Assembly: GCA_903868125.1 (NCBI GenBank)
Contig: CAIPUE010000003.1
Location: 1-57,651 of the forward strand
DNA length: 57,651 nt
Source of the DNA: an uncultured bacterium
Lineage (GTDB): Bacteria; Cyanobacteriota; Vampirovibrionia; Gastranaerophilales; Gastranaerophilaceae
Direction: 5' to 3'
Shown: one piece after another, positions 45,667-53,565 of the stretch
Position numbering within the stretch: position 1 is the stretch's first letter
How the letters are laid out: each line of letters begins with the position of its first letter
The notes under the pieces: generated by a model
Seen by the model: only the letters and a program-made list of their open reading frames with translations
What the model was told of the DNA's origin: nothing
Database searches by the model: none
Program-made: the position numbers and the translations under genes

Positions 45667-47190
45667 TTATCTATTTGATGCAAACATTTCCAGAGGCTCT
45701 TTTTCTCCTACATTCACTTCACAAATTTCATTTGTGAAAATTTGTTCATAATGAACAAAATATATTGCTTGGGTAAGAAATTTTGGTAAAGATGTCGGAT
45801 AGTTGAATAAGCATATTGCAAATGTTTTCCAAAAGTAAAACCTATTTTTATCTTTAAGCCCAAGTGTATACAAGCACTTAAAAAATACGGTTATAAAATA
45901 AAAAGTTAAACGCCCGCTACTGTGATTTTTATAGTCTTTCAGGAAATTTAAAATCCTTTTATAGTATTGTTCAGTGGAATAAAGTGACAGCAAAAGTTTT
46001 TTGTACTCACGGATTAACAAGCCTTTATCCATTTTAGGAATAATATTAGTTGAAAAATCCATGTTGTTTCCCGAAGATATATCTGTAAGCCTATTTTCAT
46101 CTTTTAGCCGCCAATAAAGCTTGGTTCCGGGCAGTGCGTTAAGCAAACCAATGGTTGCGACAACTATTCCGGCATCTTGTATGAATTTAAACTGAGTATC
46201 AAAAATTGTTTCGTCATCTTGGTCAAATCCGATGATAAACCCTCCATAAATCTCCATCCCATGGTTATGAATTTTTTTAATATCTTTAATCATATCGCGA
46301 TTTTTATTATGAAATTTGCCACATTCTTCAAGACTTTTTGAAGAAGGGGTTTCTAATCCGATAAAAACCGAACTGAATCCGGCATTTTGCATTAATATCA
46401 ATAATTCATCGTCATCCGCCAAATTTAAAGAAATCTGCGTCACGTAAGTCGATTTGTAATTTTTTTCTTTCCGCCAGCGAATTAGTTCTTTAAGCAAAGC
46501 CTTTGCCTTTGTCTTACTGCTTATAAAATTATCATCCACTATCATTATCGCGCCTCTCCAACCTGCGCCATAGAGTGAGTTTAATTCTTCCATAAATTTA
46601 GCCGGACTTTTCACTCTCGGCTCTTTTCCGTTGAGATTTGCGATATCGCAAAATTCGCAATCAAAGGGGCAGCCTCTCGAAAACTGAAGCGGCATTTTGG
46701 CGTAATCGTTCAAATTAATCAAATCCCATCTTGGAATAGGCACACTATCAATATCAGGTCTTTCATTAGAAGAATATATTTTCTTGAGCGTTCCTTTGTT
46801 TAAATCTTCCAAGAACAAAGGAAGGGTTATTTCACCCTCGTTTAAAATAAAATGGCTTACTTCTGAGAATTCGTGTTGTAAATTGTTAAATAAAGGTCCA
46901 CCTGCTATAGTTTTTATTCCAAGATTCTCACATTTACATATTAAATCTTTTGCGGAGTCCTTTTGGGTAATCATTGCACTGACAAAAACATAATCAGCCC
47001 ACAAAATATCACTGTCCGAAATAGAAGTTACATTCATATCGATTAATTTCAGTTCGTGTTCTTTCAATATTGGAGCAATTGTTAGTAATCCGAGTGGGGG
47101 CATTACGGCTTTCTTATCAACTAAATTTAAAGCATGTTTTAAACTCCAAAATGTTTGGGGATATTCTGGGTAGACCAAAAGAATTTTCAT
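45667..47190 (-). CDS. B12-binding radical SAM protein, HpnP/DUF4070-like
   Basis: N-terminal cobalamin-binding domain (~1-140; LLVYPEYPQTFWSLKHAL, MPPLGLLTIAPIL, TIAGGPLF). The radical SAM motif SRGCPFDCEFCDI gives CxxxCxxC near residue 171-180, followed by GWRGAIMIVDDNFI. The C-terminal third is the DUF4070-type region with hydrophobic helices. N-terminal text is very like the hopanoid methylase HpnP, but this large family has many other members and no hopanoid genes are present, so a lipid or other C-methylation/rearrangement is inference. Encoded alone. Confidence 0.85.
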   Translation of the reverse strand: MKILLVYPEYPQTFWSLKHALNLVDKKAVMPPLGLLTIAPILKEHELKLIDMNVTSISDSDILWADYVFVSAMITQKDSAKDLICKCENLGIKTIAGGPLFNNLQHEFSEVSHFILNEGEITLPLFLEDLNKGTLKKIYSSNERPDIDSVPIPRWDLINLNDYAKMPLQFSRGCPFDCEFCDIANLNGKEPRVKSPAKFMEELNSLYGAGWRGAIMIVDDNFISSKTKAKALLKELIRWRKEKNYKSTYVTQISLNLADDDELLILMQNAGFSSVFIGLETPSSKSLEECGKFHNKNRDMIKDIKKIHNHGMEIYGGFIIGFDQDDETIFDTQFKFIQDAGIVVATIGLLNALPGTKLYWRLKDENRLTDISSGNNMDFSTNIIPKMDKGLLIREYKKLLLSLYSTEQYYKRILNFLKDYKNHSSGRLTFYFITVFFKCLYTLGLKDKNRFYFWKTFAICLFNYPTSLPKFLTQAIYFVHYEQIFTNEICEVNVGEKEPLEMFASNR

Positions 47191-47301
47191 ATAAATATAA
47201 TTCCTCTCTGTTAAAATTCAATTTATCAAGAACTATTTGGATTTAGTATAGCCTAAGTTACCATTGGTAATGATATATTTTTCATACCGAGATGCAAGAA
47301 T

Positions 47302-47341
47302 AACAAAAAAACGCTAAGTAAAAACTTAACGTTTTTTTGTT
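47302..47341. terminator. Bidirectional terminator-like hairpin
   Basis: AACAAAAAAACG ... AAGTAAAAACTT ... CGTTTTTTTGTT pairs along nearly its whole length. Lies just after the lytic transglycosylase stop (47363, minus strand), which it most likely terminates. Confidence 0.8.
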
Positions 47342-47362
47342 AAATATTCTCCGAATTTTAAG

Positions 47363-47968
47363 TTACACAACTCCTTGAGCCGGCATTTCGAGTGGAATTG
47401 GAGCTTTAGGTTCTGCTTTTTCAGTAACAACTTGAACAATCGGTTTTGAAACAATTTGTTTTACGCTCTGATTCTTATTATTTCTTGCTTTCAAAATCGC
47501 CGGATCCGGATTTATTTTTTGACGATTATATTCAGTCATAATTTTTGAAACAAAGTGTCTTGTTTCTCCGTACGGAGGAACTCTATTGTACCTTTTTACA
47601 ATCCCCGGACCTGCATTATAAGCGGCAAGGGCGAGTTCAGTTGAACCGAACATATTATACAATTTTTTGTAATACATTAACCCGCCTTTTATATTATCGC
47701 TCAAATAATACGGATTAACTCCGAGCCTTTTGGCTGTTGACGGCATAAGTTGAAAAACTCCAACCGCCCCGTGTGAACTTCTGGCCTCATGTCTGAATCC
47801 TGATTCAGATTTAGCAATACTTAACGCAAGAGCAGGATCAATGCCCAAGTCTAATGAATGTTTAACAATAGACTCTTTAACATTTGAAACGCTATGTTGA
47901 TTTGCTCTGACTTGAGGGCATAGTAAGCACACTACTGTAATAGTGAAAACTACTAACTTTCTAATCAT
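47363..47968 (-). CDS. Lytic transglycosylase (SLT domain), exported
   Basis: Cleaves peptidoglycan glycan strands with anhydro-muramyl end formation. Signal peptide RKLVVFTITVVCLLCPQVRA; SLT domain ~residues 33-150 with catalytic Glu in SIAKSESGF (~54), GAVGVFQLMPSTAKRLG and LALAAYNAGPGIVKRYNRVP. A Lys/Pro-rich tail follows. It has an unusually long, gene-free upstream region (397 bp) with possible regulatory structure. The gene stands alone. Confidence 0.92.
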   Translation of the reverse strand: MIRKLVVFTITVVCLLCPQVRANQHSVSNVKESIVKHSLDLGIDPALALSIAKSESGFRHEARSSHGAVGVFQLMPSTAKRLGVNPYYLSDNIKGGLMYYKKLYNMFGSTELALAAYNAGPGIVKRYNRVPPYGETRHFVSKIMTEYNRQKINPDPAILKARNNKNQSVKQIVSKPIVQVVTEKAEPKAPIPLEMPAQGVV

Positions 47969-48365
47969 GTAAATCCTCTGGTGTTGTAAATTGAAATTCC
48001 CCTTAGGTACTCGATTAACGAAATCTTCTGTTTTATTAAAGCCATCACAGCTACCAGTTCTTTCTTATTAACCGCCAAAACTCTTTGATTTTTATTGTTT
48101 ATAAATACTCAAATTGCTTTTGATTTCCCCTTAGGAAATAAGTTTGTAATATTATCTTAATACAAAAATAAAAAAAATCAAGTCTTTGTTCCAATTCGGT
48201 TCAACGGATAAGTTATGACTTTGCTTTGGGCAGTAGGTCGGGCATTCCTGCCCGACAACAAAAAGCAAAAAAACTAACATCGCGTCATCCTGAAACAATT
48301 CCCATTAGTGGCCATAATTATTTTTATTGAGACAAAATAACTTAATAAAGTGCAAAACTTGGACT
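47969..48365. other. 397-bp gene-free region upstream of the transglycosylase and downstream of dnaJ-like
   Basis: Contains one GTAGG-family palindrome (48233-48260). Two copies of CCTAAGGGGA (minus strand; near 48136 and 48007) lie in what would be the transglycosylase leader, and the distal one forms a small hairpin ATTTCC / GGAAAT. I do not match it to any riboswitch class I know; the c-di-AMP (ydaO) element was specifically looked for and not found. Confidence 0.4.
48233..48260 (+). repeat. Palindromic repeat (GTAGG family)
   Basis: GTAGGTCGGGCA, TTCC, TGCCCGACAACA: 8-bp stem. Flanks equal those of 15286-15313 whereas stem and loop differ. Confidence 0.85.
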
Positions 48366-49400
48366 CTACTCCAAATCTGCCAATTTTTTGTATAAATCAA
48401 TCTCTTTATCGGACAATTTTTTAGGGATAACTATTTTTATTTTTGCGTTTAAATCACCATAGCCGCCTTCTTTTTTGGGCAACCCAAGCGATTTTAACCT
48501 TAATGTGCCCGAAGATGTTCCAGCGGGAATTTTTATTCCGATGTTGCCATGGAGGGTTTTTATATCTTTTTTACAGCCCAAAACTGCCTGTGCCGGAGTA
48601 ACTTCAACTTCTTTGGTCAAGTTTATTCCGTCGATTTGGTATTCTGTATCTTTTAGATTGATTTTAAGGTATAAATCACCCTTATGACCTCGATTATCCG
48701 TTTTGCCTTCGCCTTTTAGCCTGATTTTTTGTCCTTCTTTCACTTCAAGAGGAAGTTTGACATTAACAGATTTTTGCTCAGAAATTATTCCGGTTCCTCC
48801 GCAATGAGGACAAAACCCACCGCCTTGCGGACAATGCGGACACTTTTCCATTACTTTAAATCTGATCGGAATCGGTTTTTTACTAAACAAATCTTTTGCA
48901 CTGATATTTAAATTTTGAGTTATATCTAAATCTATGGACTGAGGTTGAGAAGCTTGTTTTGGAGCTTGCCCAAAGTTTAAGTTTTCGTAAAAACTTTCGC
49001 CCCTCGAAGATTTTTGATGTGAACCCGCTTGAGATGAATGTTTTGCGCCCATGTCTCCAAAAAGCGAACTAAAGAAATCTGAAAATCCGCCTAAATCATC
49101 AAAGCCAAAACTTTGAGCTCCACCACGCTGATTAAAATTAAAATGCTCATACCCCGGAGGTGGCGTAAAATCCGAGCCGCCTTGCCAATTTGCTCCTAGA
49201 CTGTCATATCTTTGGCGTTTTGTTTTATCTGACAAGACTTCATAGGCTTCGTTCAAATCTTTAAATTTTTGTTCTGCATCTTTTGTTTTGTTTACATCAG
49301 GATGAAACTTACGTGCAAGTTTGCGGTAGGCTGATTTAATTTCAGCTCCCGTAGCTTCGCGTTTTACACCTAAAATCTCATAATAGTCTTTGTATTGCAT
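48366..49400 (-). CDS. DnaJ-like co-chaperone with reduced zinc region
   Basis: J domain at residues 1-70 with HPD at 33-35 (KFHPDVNK), stimulating DnaK ATPase. A Gly/Phe/Ser/Gln-rich linker follows (~75-150). The zinc region is shortened: only CPHC and CPHC near residue 183-200 (CPHCPQGGGFCPHCGG) rather than four CxxCxGxG repeats, so it is intermediate between DnaJ and CbpA types. C-terminal substrate-binding domain 205-340. ATG 49400 (MQYKDYYEILG) is preferred to a start six codons upstream. Divergent from purS. Confidence 0.9.
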   Translation of the reverse strand: MQYKDYYEILGVKREATGAEIKSAYRKLARKFHPDVNKTKDAEQKFKDLNEAYEVLSDKTKRQRYDSLGANWQGGSDFTPPPGYEHFNFNQRGGAQSFGFDDLGGFSDFFSSLFGDMGAKHSSQAGSHQKSSRGESFYENLNFGQAPKQASQPQSIDLDITQNLNISAKDLFSKKPIPIRFKVMEKCPHCPQGGGFCPHCGGTGIISEQKSVNVKLPLEVKEGQKIRLKGEGKTDNRGHKGDLYLKINLKDTEYQIDGINLTKEVEVTPAQAVLGCKKDIKTLHGNIGIKIPAGTSSGTLRLKSLGLPKKEGGYGDLNAKIKIVIPKKLSDKEIDLYKKLADLE

Positions 49401-49460
49401 ACTTACATAATAATACAAAAATGTTAGATTTAAAGTCTTAAATTAATCTCAATTCCGTGT

Positions 49461-49466
49461 TAAAAT
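49461..49466 (+). promoter_or_regulatory. purS -10 box, likely leaderless
   Basis: TAAAAT lies only six bases before the purS ATG, with a weak -35 (TTAAAT) 17 nt upstream. No Shine-Dalgarno sequence fits in the gap. Confidence 0.45.
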
Positions 49467-49472
49467 AATTAT

Positions 49473-49736
49473 ATGAAAAAATTCAGTGCCAAAATTATTG
49501 TAAAAATGAAACCTACTATCAAAGATATTAAAGGCTTGACCTTAAAGCGTGCTATTGAAAGCTTTATCGGGATAGAAAATTTGTCTTGCAATGTCGGTAA
49601 TTATTATTTGCTTAAATTCGAGGCGAAAAATGAAATCGAGGCACTTCATACGGTCGAAAAAATTGCGGGAGAGATTTTATCAAACGAGGTTATTGAAATA
49701 TACGAGATTAAGGCATTAGAAGAAGTTTATGAGTAG
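49473..49736 (+). CDS. purS: PurS subunit of FGAM synthase
   Basis: Small structural subunit (87 residues) bridging PurQ and PurL in the purine pathway (FGAR to FGAM). VKMKPTIKDIKGLTLKRAIE, IGIENLSCNVGNYYLLKFEA and AGEILSNEVIEIYEI are the family pattern. Overlaps purQ by 8 bp. First gene of purS-purQ-purL. Confidence 0.95.
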   Translation: MKKFSAKIIVKMKPTIKDIKGLTLKRAIESFIGIENLSCNVGNYYLLKFEAKNEIEALHTVEKIAGEILSNEVIEIYEIKALEEVYE

Positions 49737-50331
49737 GCTTAAAGTCGGGATAATTGTATTTTTAGGAACGAATTGCGAACTGGACACAAAACGTGCTTGC
49801 GAATTTTTTGGCTGGGATGTTCAATTTATTTGGCAAAATGACAAAATTGAAAAACCATATGATTTAATTTTCATCCCCGGAGGATTTTCTTACGGCGACC
49901 ACATATCCTCGGGGCGGATTGCAAAATTATCACCCGCCGTTAAATCCTTGCCTGTGGGGAAAAGCCTAATAGTTGGGATTTGTAACGGGTTTCAAATTTT
50001 ATGTGAAGCAAAATTGCTCTCAGGTGCTCTAATCGATAATCAAAATATTAAATTCATTTCAAAAGTCGCCGATTTGGATTTTGAGGGTGAAAAAATTTCG
50101 CTCCCGATTGCACATCATCAGGGGAATTATTTTTGTGAAAATATCGACGAAAAACAAATCCTAATGACCTACCAAAAAAACGAAAACGGCTCTGACATGT
50201 CAATTGCGGGTGTTTATGACAGACAAAACAGAATAATCGGAATGATGCCGCATCCTGAGCGAGCTATTTATGAAGAATTAGGTTTAACAGATGGCAGAAA
50301 GGTGTTTGAATTTGTTAAAAACGAGATTTGA
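49729..50331 (+). CDS. purQ: PurQ glutaminase subunit of FGAM synthase
   Basis: Class I glutamine amidotransferase supplying ammonia to PurL. Nucleophile Cys85 in VGICNGFQILCEA; His and Glu of the triad in MMPHPERAIYEE near the end; FIPGGFSYGDHISSG at ~45-60. Length 200 is slightly short but complete. Overlaps purS by 8 bp and purL by 41 bp if purL starts at 50291, so the three are tightly coupled. Confidence 0.95.
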   Translation: MSRLKVGIIVFLGTNCELDTKRACEFFGWDVQFIWQNDKIEKPYDLIFIPGGFSYGDHISSGRIAKLSPAVKSLPVGKSLIVGICNGFQILCEAKLLSGALIDNQNIKFISKVADLDFEGEKISLPIAHHQGNYFCENIDEKQILMTYQKNENGSDMSIAGVYDRQNRIIGMMPHPERAIYEELGLTDGRKVFEFVKNEI

Positions 50332-51961
50332 AGGCTTAGTTAGCGAAAATGAATACAAACATATAAACAAAGAACTGGGTCACGAGCCTAACCATTTTGA
50401 GTTACAACTTTTCAGTGCGACTTACTCAGAACATTGTTCCTACAAACACTCCAAGGAACTTTTAAAACTTTTGCCACGCGAAAATGCAATTTTTTACGAA
50501 GAAAACGCAGGCGGAATTGAGATAGGCGAACACGCGATTTTGTTTAAGATGGAATCACACAACCATCCGTGTGCGGTAGAACCTTTTAACGGAGCAGCGA
50601 CAGGCATTGGCGGGATTATAAGAGATGTTTTGGCGATGAACGCTCGCCCGATTGCTTTGTGTAATTCCCTGAAATTCGGTGCAGATAGTAAGTTGAATAA
50701 AATTTTAAATGGCGTAGTTGAAGGGATTTCCGTCTACGGCAACTCAATCGGTGTTCCGACGGTCTCAACAGAAGTTTTATTCGACAGTTGTTTCAGTGAA
50801 AATCCGCTTGTCAACATCAGCGCAATCGGCTTGGCTAAAAAATCAGATATATTGACCTCAAGTAACGCAAAAAAAGGTTTAAAGCTAATGCTGGTAGGCT
50901 CTGCAACCATGCGAGACGGCATGGGCGGTGCTGCTTTTGCCTCAAAAGAACTTTCGGACGAAAAAGCTGAGGATAAAATTTCAATCCAAATCGCAAATCC
51001 GTTTATGAAAAAGAAATTGATTGAAGCGTGCTTGGAAATTTTTTCTGAAAAATTAGTTGTTTCCTGTCAAGATTGCGGAGCGGCTGGGATTTTGTCCTCT
51101 ACAAGCGAAGTCGCTTACAAAAGCGGTTGCGGAGTAGAAATTGATTTAAATAAAATTCATATCGGCGACAAATCAATCAAAGATTTTGAAATAATGCTTT
51201 CTGAAACGCAGGAAAGGATGCTTTTTGTCATTGAGGAATCAAAAATTGATTCAATCGAGCAGATTTTAAAAAAGTTTGAACTGGAATATTCAATAATCGG
51301 GAATACGATTAAGGATAAAAATTATATTGTAAAAAACGGCGATAATATCCTTGCGAACTTACCTTGTGAACTTCTTGTCAACCCTCCTGAGGTTAAGTTG
51401 GATTTTGCACAAAACGCTGGTGGGATAGTAATCCCACCCTACGTGAGTGTTGACGGGAATTGTCCTGAGATTTACGAGCAGTATGACCACACGGTTGGGT
51501 CTAGGACTCAATTTTCACCAGCATCTTCGTCATTGCGAGACGTTAACTTACAAGATGCTCAAAGATCGAACGAACGAAGAAATCTCGCCAAGGCTGAACC
51601 AAATTTCAATTCACTTTGGATTTACGAAGAAAACTGCTTTTTAGGGATTTACACTTTTTCGGTTGTAATTCAAGAAAATTCTTTTAAAGAAGTTTATGAG
51701 GCGATTTTGACGCAGTCAAAATCGCTCACAGACAGAGGTTTTCAGCCAAAAGGGATTACAAACTGCCTTAATTTTGCAAACCCTGAAATCCCGCCGACAA
51801 TGTATGAATTTAGAGAAACTATTTTGGCGATAAAAAAAGCTTGCGAAGAATTAAAAATCCCTGTTTGTTCAGGTAATGTATCTTTTTACAACGAATATTC
51901 ACTGGGGAAAATTAAAAACACACCGAGTTTTACGATGATTGGGGTTAAAGCTTTAAAGTAG
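50291..51961 (+). CDS. purL: PurL (FGAM synthase), two in-frame repeat insertions, last domain missing
   Basis: ATP-dependent FGAM synthase. Early motifs are intact: ATYSEHCSYKHSKELL, MESHNHPCAVEPFNGAATG, DGMGGAAFASKEL, QDCGAAGILSSTSE. Between the first AIRS-like half and the second, two insertions are read through: NAGGIVIPPYVSVDG from a GTAGG-family palindrome (51416-51443), and SSSLRDVNLQDAQRSNERR from a CGTCATTGCGAG repeat (51527-51590). The second half's first domain follows (FQPKGITNCLNFANPEIPPT, VCSGNVSFYNEYS), but the frame stops after FTMIGVKALK where the final AIRS-C domain would begin. So it is ~556 residues with ~45 inserted. The start may also be TTG 50306 or 50312. Confidence 0.85.
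   Translation: MAERCLNLLKTRFEGLVSENEYKHINKELGHEPNHFELQLFSATYSEHCSYKHSKELLKLLPRENAIFYEENAGGIEIGEHAILFKMESHNHPCAVEPFNGAATGIGGIIRDVLAMNARPIALCNSLKFGADSKLNKILNGVVEGISVYGNSIGVPTVSTEVLFDSCFSENPLVNISAIGLAKKSDILTSSNAKKGLKLMLVGSATMRDGMGGAAFASKELSDEKAEDKISIQIANPFMKKKLIEACLEIFSEKLVVSCQDCGAAGILSSTSEVAYKSGCGVEIDLNKIHIGDKSIKDFEIMLSETQERMLFVIEESKIDSIEQILKKFELEYSIIGNTIKDKNYIVKNGDNILANLPCELLVNPPEVKLDFAQNAGGIVIPPYVSVDGNCPEIYEQYDHTVGSRTQFSPASSSLRDVNLQDAQRSNERRNLAKAEPNFNSLWIYEENCFLGIYTFSVVIQENSFKEVYEAILTQSKSLTDRGFQPKGITNCLNFANPEIPPTMYEFRETILAIKKACEELKIPVCSGNVSFYNEYSLGKIKNTPSFTMIGVKALK
51416..51443 (-). repeat. Palindromic repeat (GTAGG family) inside purL
   Basis: Stem GGTGGGAT / ATCCCACC then CTACG; its stem is the 15249-15272 stem with a paired C-to-T / G-to-A change. 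It is read in frame as about nine codons. Confidence 0.85.
51527..51590 (+). repeat. CGTCATTGCGAG-type palindromic repeat inside purL
   Basis: Starts TCGTCATTGCGAGA and ends CGAAGAAATCTCGCC, the edges of a dispersed repeat widespread in bacterial genomes; GCGAGA/TCTCGC is the outer stem. The length and frame keep purL open. Confidence 0.75.
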
Positions 51962-51985
51962 ATTTGACTTGTTAATCCACAAATA

Positions 51986-52798
51986 TCATACGTTCAATGA
52001 TGTAAACGCATCATCTACAACCGTTTGCGCCGAAAACTTTTTTTGCTCGCCCGCAGTAGCAAGGTAAATTAAATATTCAATATTGCCCGCAGGGCCCTTG
52101 ATTGAAGAGAAAGTCAAACCCAGTACCTTGTAATCTAGCATTTTGGCAAATTCGATAACTCTGTTTATTACATCCACATGGATACTTTTATCTTTCACCA
52201 CCCCGCCTTTATCGACAAGGTTTTTTCCTGCTTCAAATTGCGGTTTTATAAGACAAATAAGCTCGTGAAATTCGGGATTTAAGAGTTTTTTTAAATTCGG
52301 CAGAACTTTTTCAATCGAAATAAATGACAAATCCATCACAAGCAAATCGGCAATTTCATCATCTTTAGAATAAATCTCATCAATGTCACAATTTTTAATA
52401 TTTGTTCTTTCAATAACCTTAACCCGTTCGTCACTCCTGATTTTCCAAGCCAACTGCCCATAACCTACATCCACCGCATAAACGTATTTCGCCCCATTTT
52501 GCAGTAAACAATCGGAAAATCCACCCGTTGACGCTCCCGCATCAAAACAAATTCTGTCTTTTATGTTTACCTCAAATGTTTTAAGTGCTTTTTCAAGCTT
52601 AAATCCTCCTCTTGAAACATAAGGCATGGATTTTATTTCAACTTCTAATTTTTTGTCGGGGTCGATTTGAAATCCCGATTTTGTAACTACCTCGCCGTTA
52701 AGTTTTACGCTTCCCGACAAAATGGACGCCGAAGCCTTGCTTTTGTTGTCAAAGTAGCCTAAATCAACCAAAATTTTGTCTAAACGCTCTTTTTTCAA
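51986..52798 (-). CDS. tlyA: TlyA-family rRNA 2'-O-methyltransferase
   Basis: S4 RNA-binding domain at residues 1-60 (ERLDKILVDLGYFDNKSKAS), then a FtsJ-like SAM methyltransferase: CFDAGASTGGFSDCLLQ, VYAVDVGYGQLAWKI, DLLVMDLSFISI and LIKPQFEAG. Known relatives methylate 16S/23S rRNA cytidines; some act as putative haemolysins, a historical name. It overlaps tatD by 4 bp and is last in the GT2-tatD-tlyA operon. It faces purL, 24 bp away, with no terminator visible. Confidence 0.93.
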   Translation of the reverse strand: MKKERLDKILVDLGYFDNKSKASASILSGSVKLNGEVVTKSGFQIDPDKKLEVEIKSMPYVSRGGFKLEKALKTFEVNIKDRICFDAGASTGGFSDCLLQNGAKYVYAVDVGYGQLAWKIRSDERVKVIERTNIKNCDIDEIYSKDDEIADLLVMDLSFISIEKVLPNLKKLLNPEFHELICLIKPQFEAGKNLVDKGGVVKDKSIHVDVINRVIEFAKMLDYKVLGLTFSSIKGPAGNIEYLIYLATAGEQKKFSAQTVVDDAFTSLNV

Positions 52799-53565
52799 AT
52801 TCCGAATGCCTTTCTTGCGTTTTGGGTAGTAATTTGCGCAACTTCCTCAAATGAAATACCTCTCAATTCGGCAATTTTTTCAGCAACAAATTTAACATAT
52901 GCAGGTTCGTTTCTTTTACCCCGATAAGGTTCAGGCGTGAGGTACGGCGCGTCGGTTTCAAGTAAAAGACTATCAAGCGGAATATTTTTAGCAATTTCGT
53001 GAGCTTTTTTTGCATTTTTAAATGTTACAACCCCACCCAGTGCTATATAAAAATCTTTTTTAATACACTCCTGTGCAAATTCCAAACTACCCGAAAAACA
53101 GTGCATTATCACGGGTATTTCGCCTTGAATGTTTTGGGTTAAAATATCAAAACAATCCTTATGCGCCTCTCTATCGTGCACGATTAAAGCTTTTTTTAAG
53201 AATTTGGCGATTTCAATTTGTTTTAAAAATACTTTTTTTTGCTCGACAACATGAGTCTTATCCCAATAATAATCCAATCCACATTCGCCGATTGCAACTA
53301 CTTTTGAGTTGGACGAAAGCCCACGAATTTTTTCAAAATCCTCGTCTTTTGCGTTTTGAGCCTCCGTAGGATGAATTCCCAACGCACAATAAACATTTTC
53401 GTAATTAGTGGAAATTGCAATAACTTTTTCAAACGAACTTCTATCGACTGAGGGGATAATTATTTTTTCAACACCAAAATTTTTCGCGCTTAAAACAATT
53501 TCATCCACATCAGTATAATCCGATGAATCAAGATGAGAATGAGTATCGACTAGAAAATCAGACAT
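52795..53565 (-). CDS. TatD-family metal-dependent hydrolase
   Basis: TIM-barrel hydrolase/DNase. VDTHSHLDSSDY gives the HxHxD metal site; AIGECGLDYYWD, VIMHCFSGSLEFAQE and LLLETDAPYLTPEPYRGKRN are the family signatures. Length 256 is normal. Start overlaps the stop of the GT2 gene by 1 bp, and its own stop overlaps tlyA by 4 bp. Confidence 0.95.
   Translation of the reverse strand: MSDFLVDTHSHLDSSDYTDVDEIVLSAKNFGVEKIIIPSVDRSSFEKVIAISTNYENVYCALGIHPTEAQNAKDEDFEKIRGLSSNSKVVAIGECGLDYYWDKTHVVEQKKVFLKQIEIAKFLKKALIVHDREAHKDCFDILTQNIQGEIPVIMHCFSGSLEFAQECIKKDFYIALGGVVTFKNAKKAHEIAKNIPLDSLLLETDAPYLTPEPYRGKRNEPAYVKFVAEKIAELRGISFEEVAQITTQNARKAFGI

Noticed and set aside
45667-47190. Hopanoid methylase HpnP as a firm assignment
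   Set aside because: The family is broad and no hopanoid genes are visible; only the family-level call is made.
47969-48180. c-di-AMP (ydaO) or other known riboswitch upstream of the lytic transglycosylase
   Set aside because: The conserved ydaO segments are absent; only a repeated 10-bp word and a small hairpin were found.
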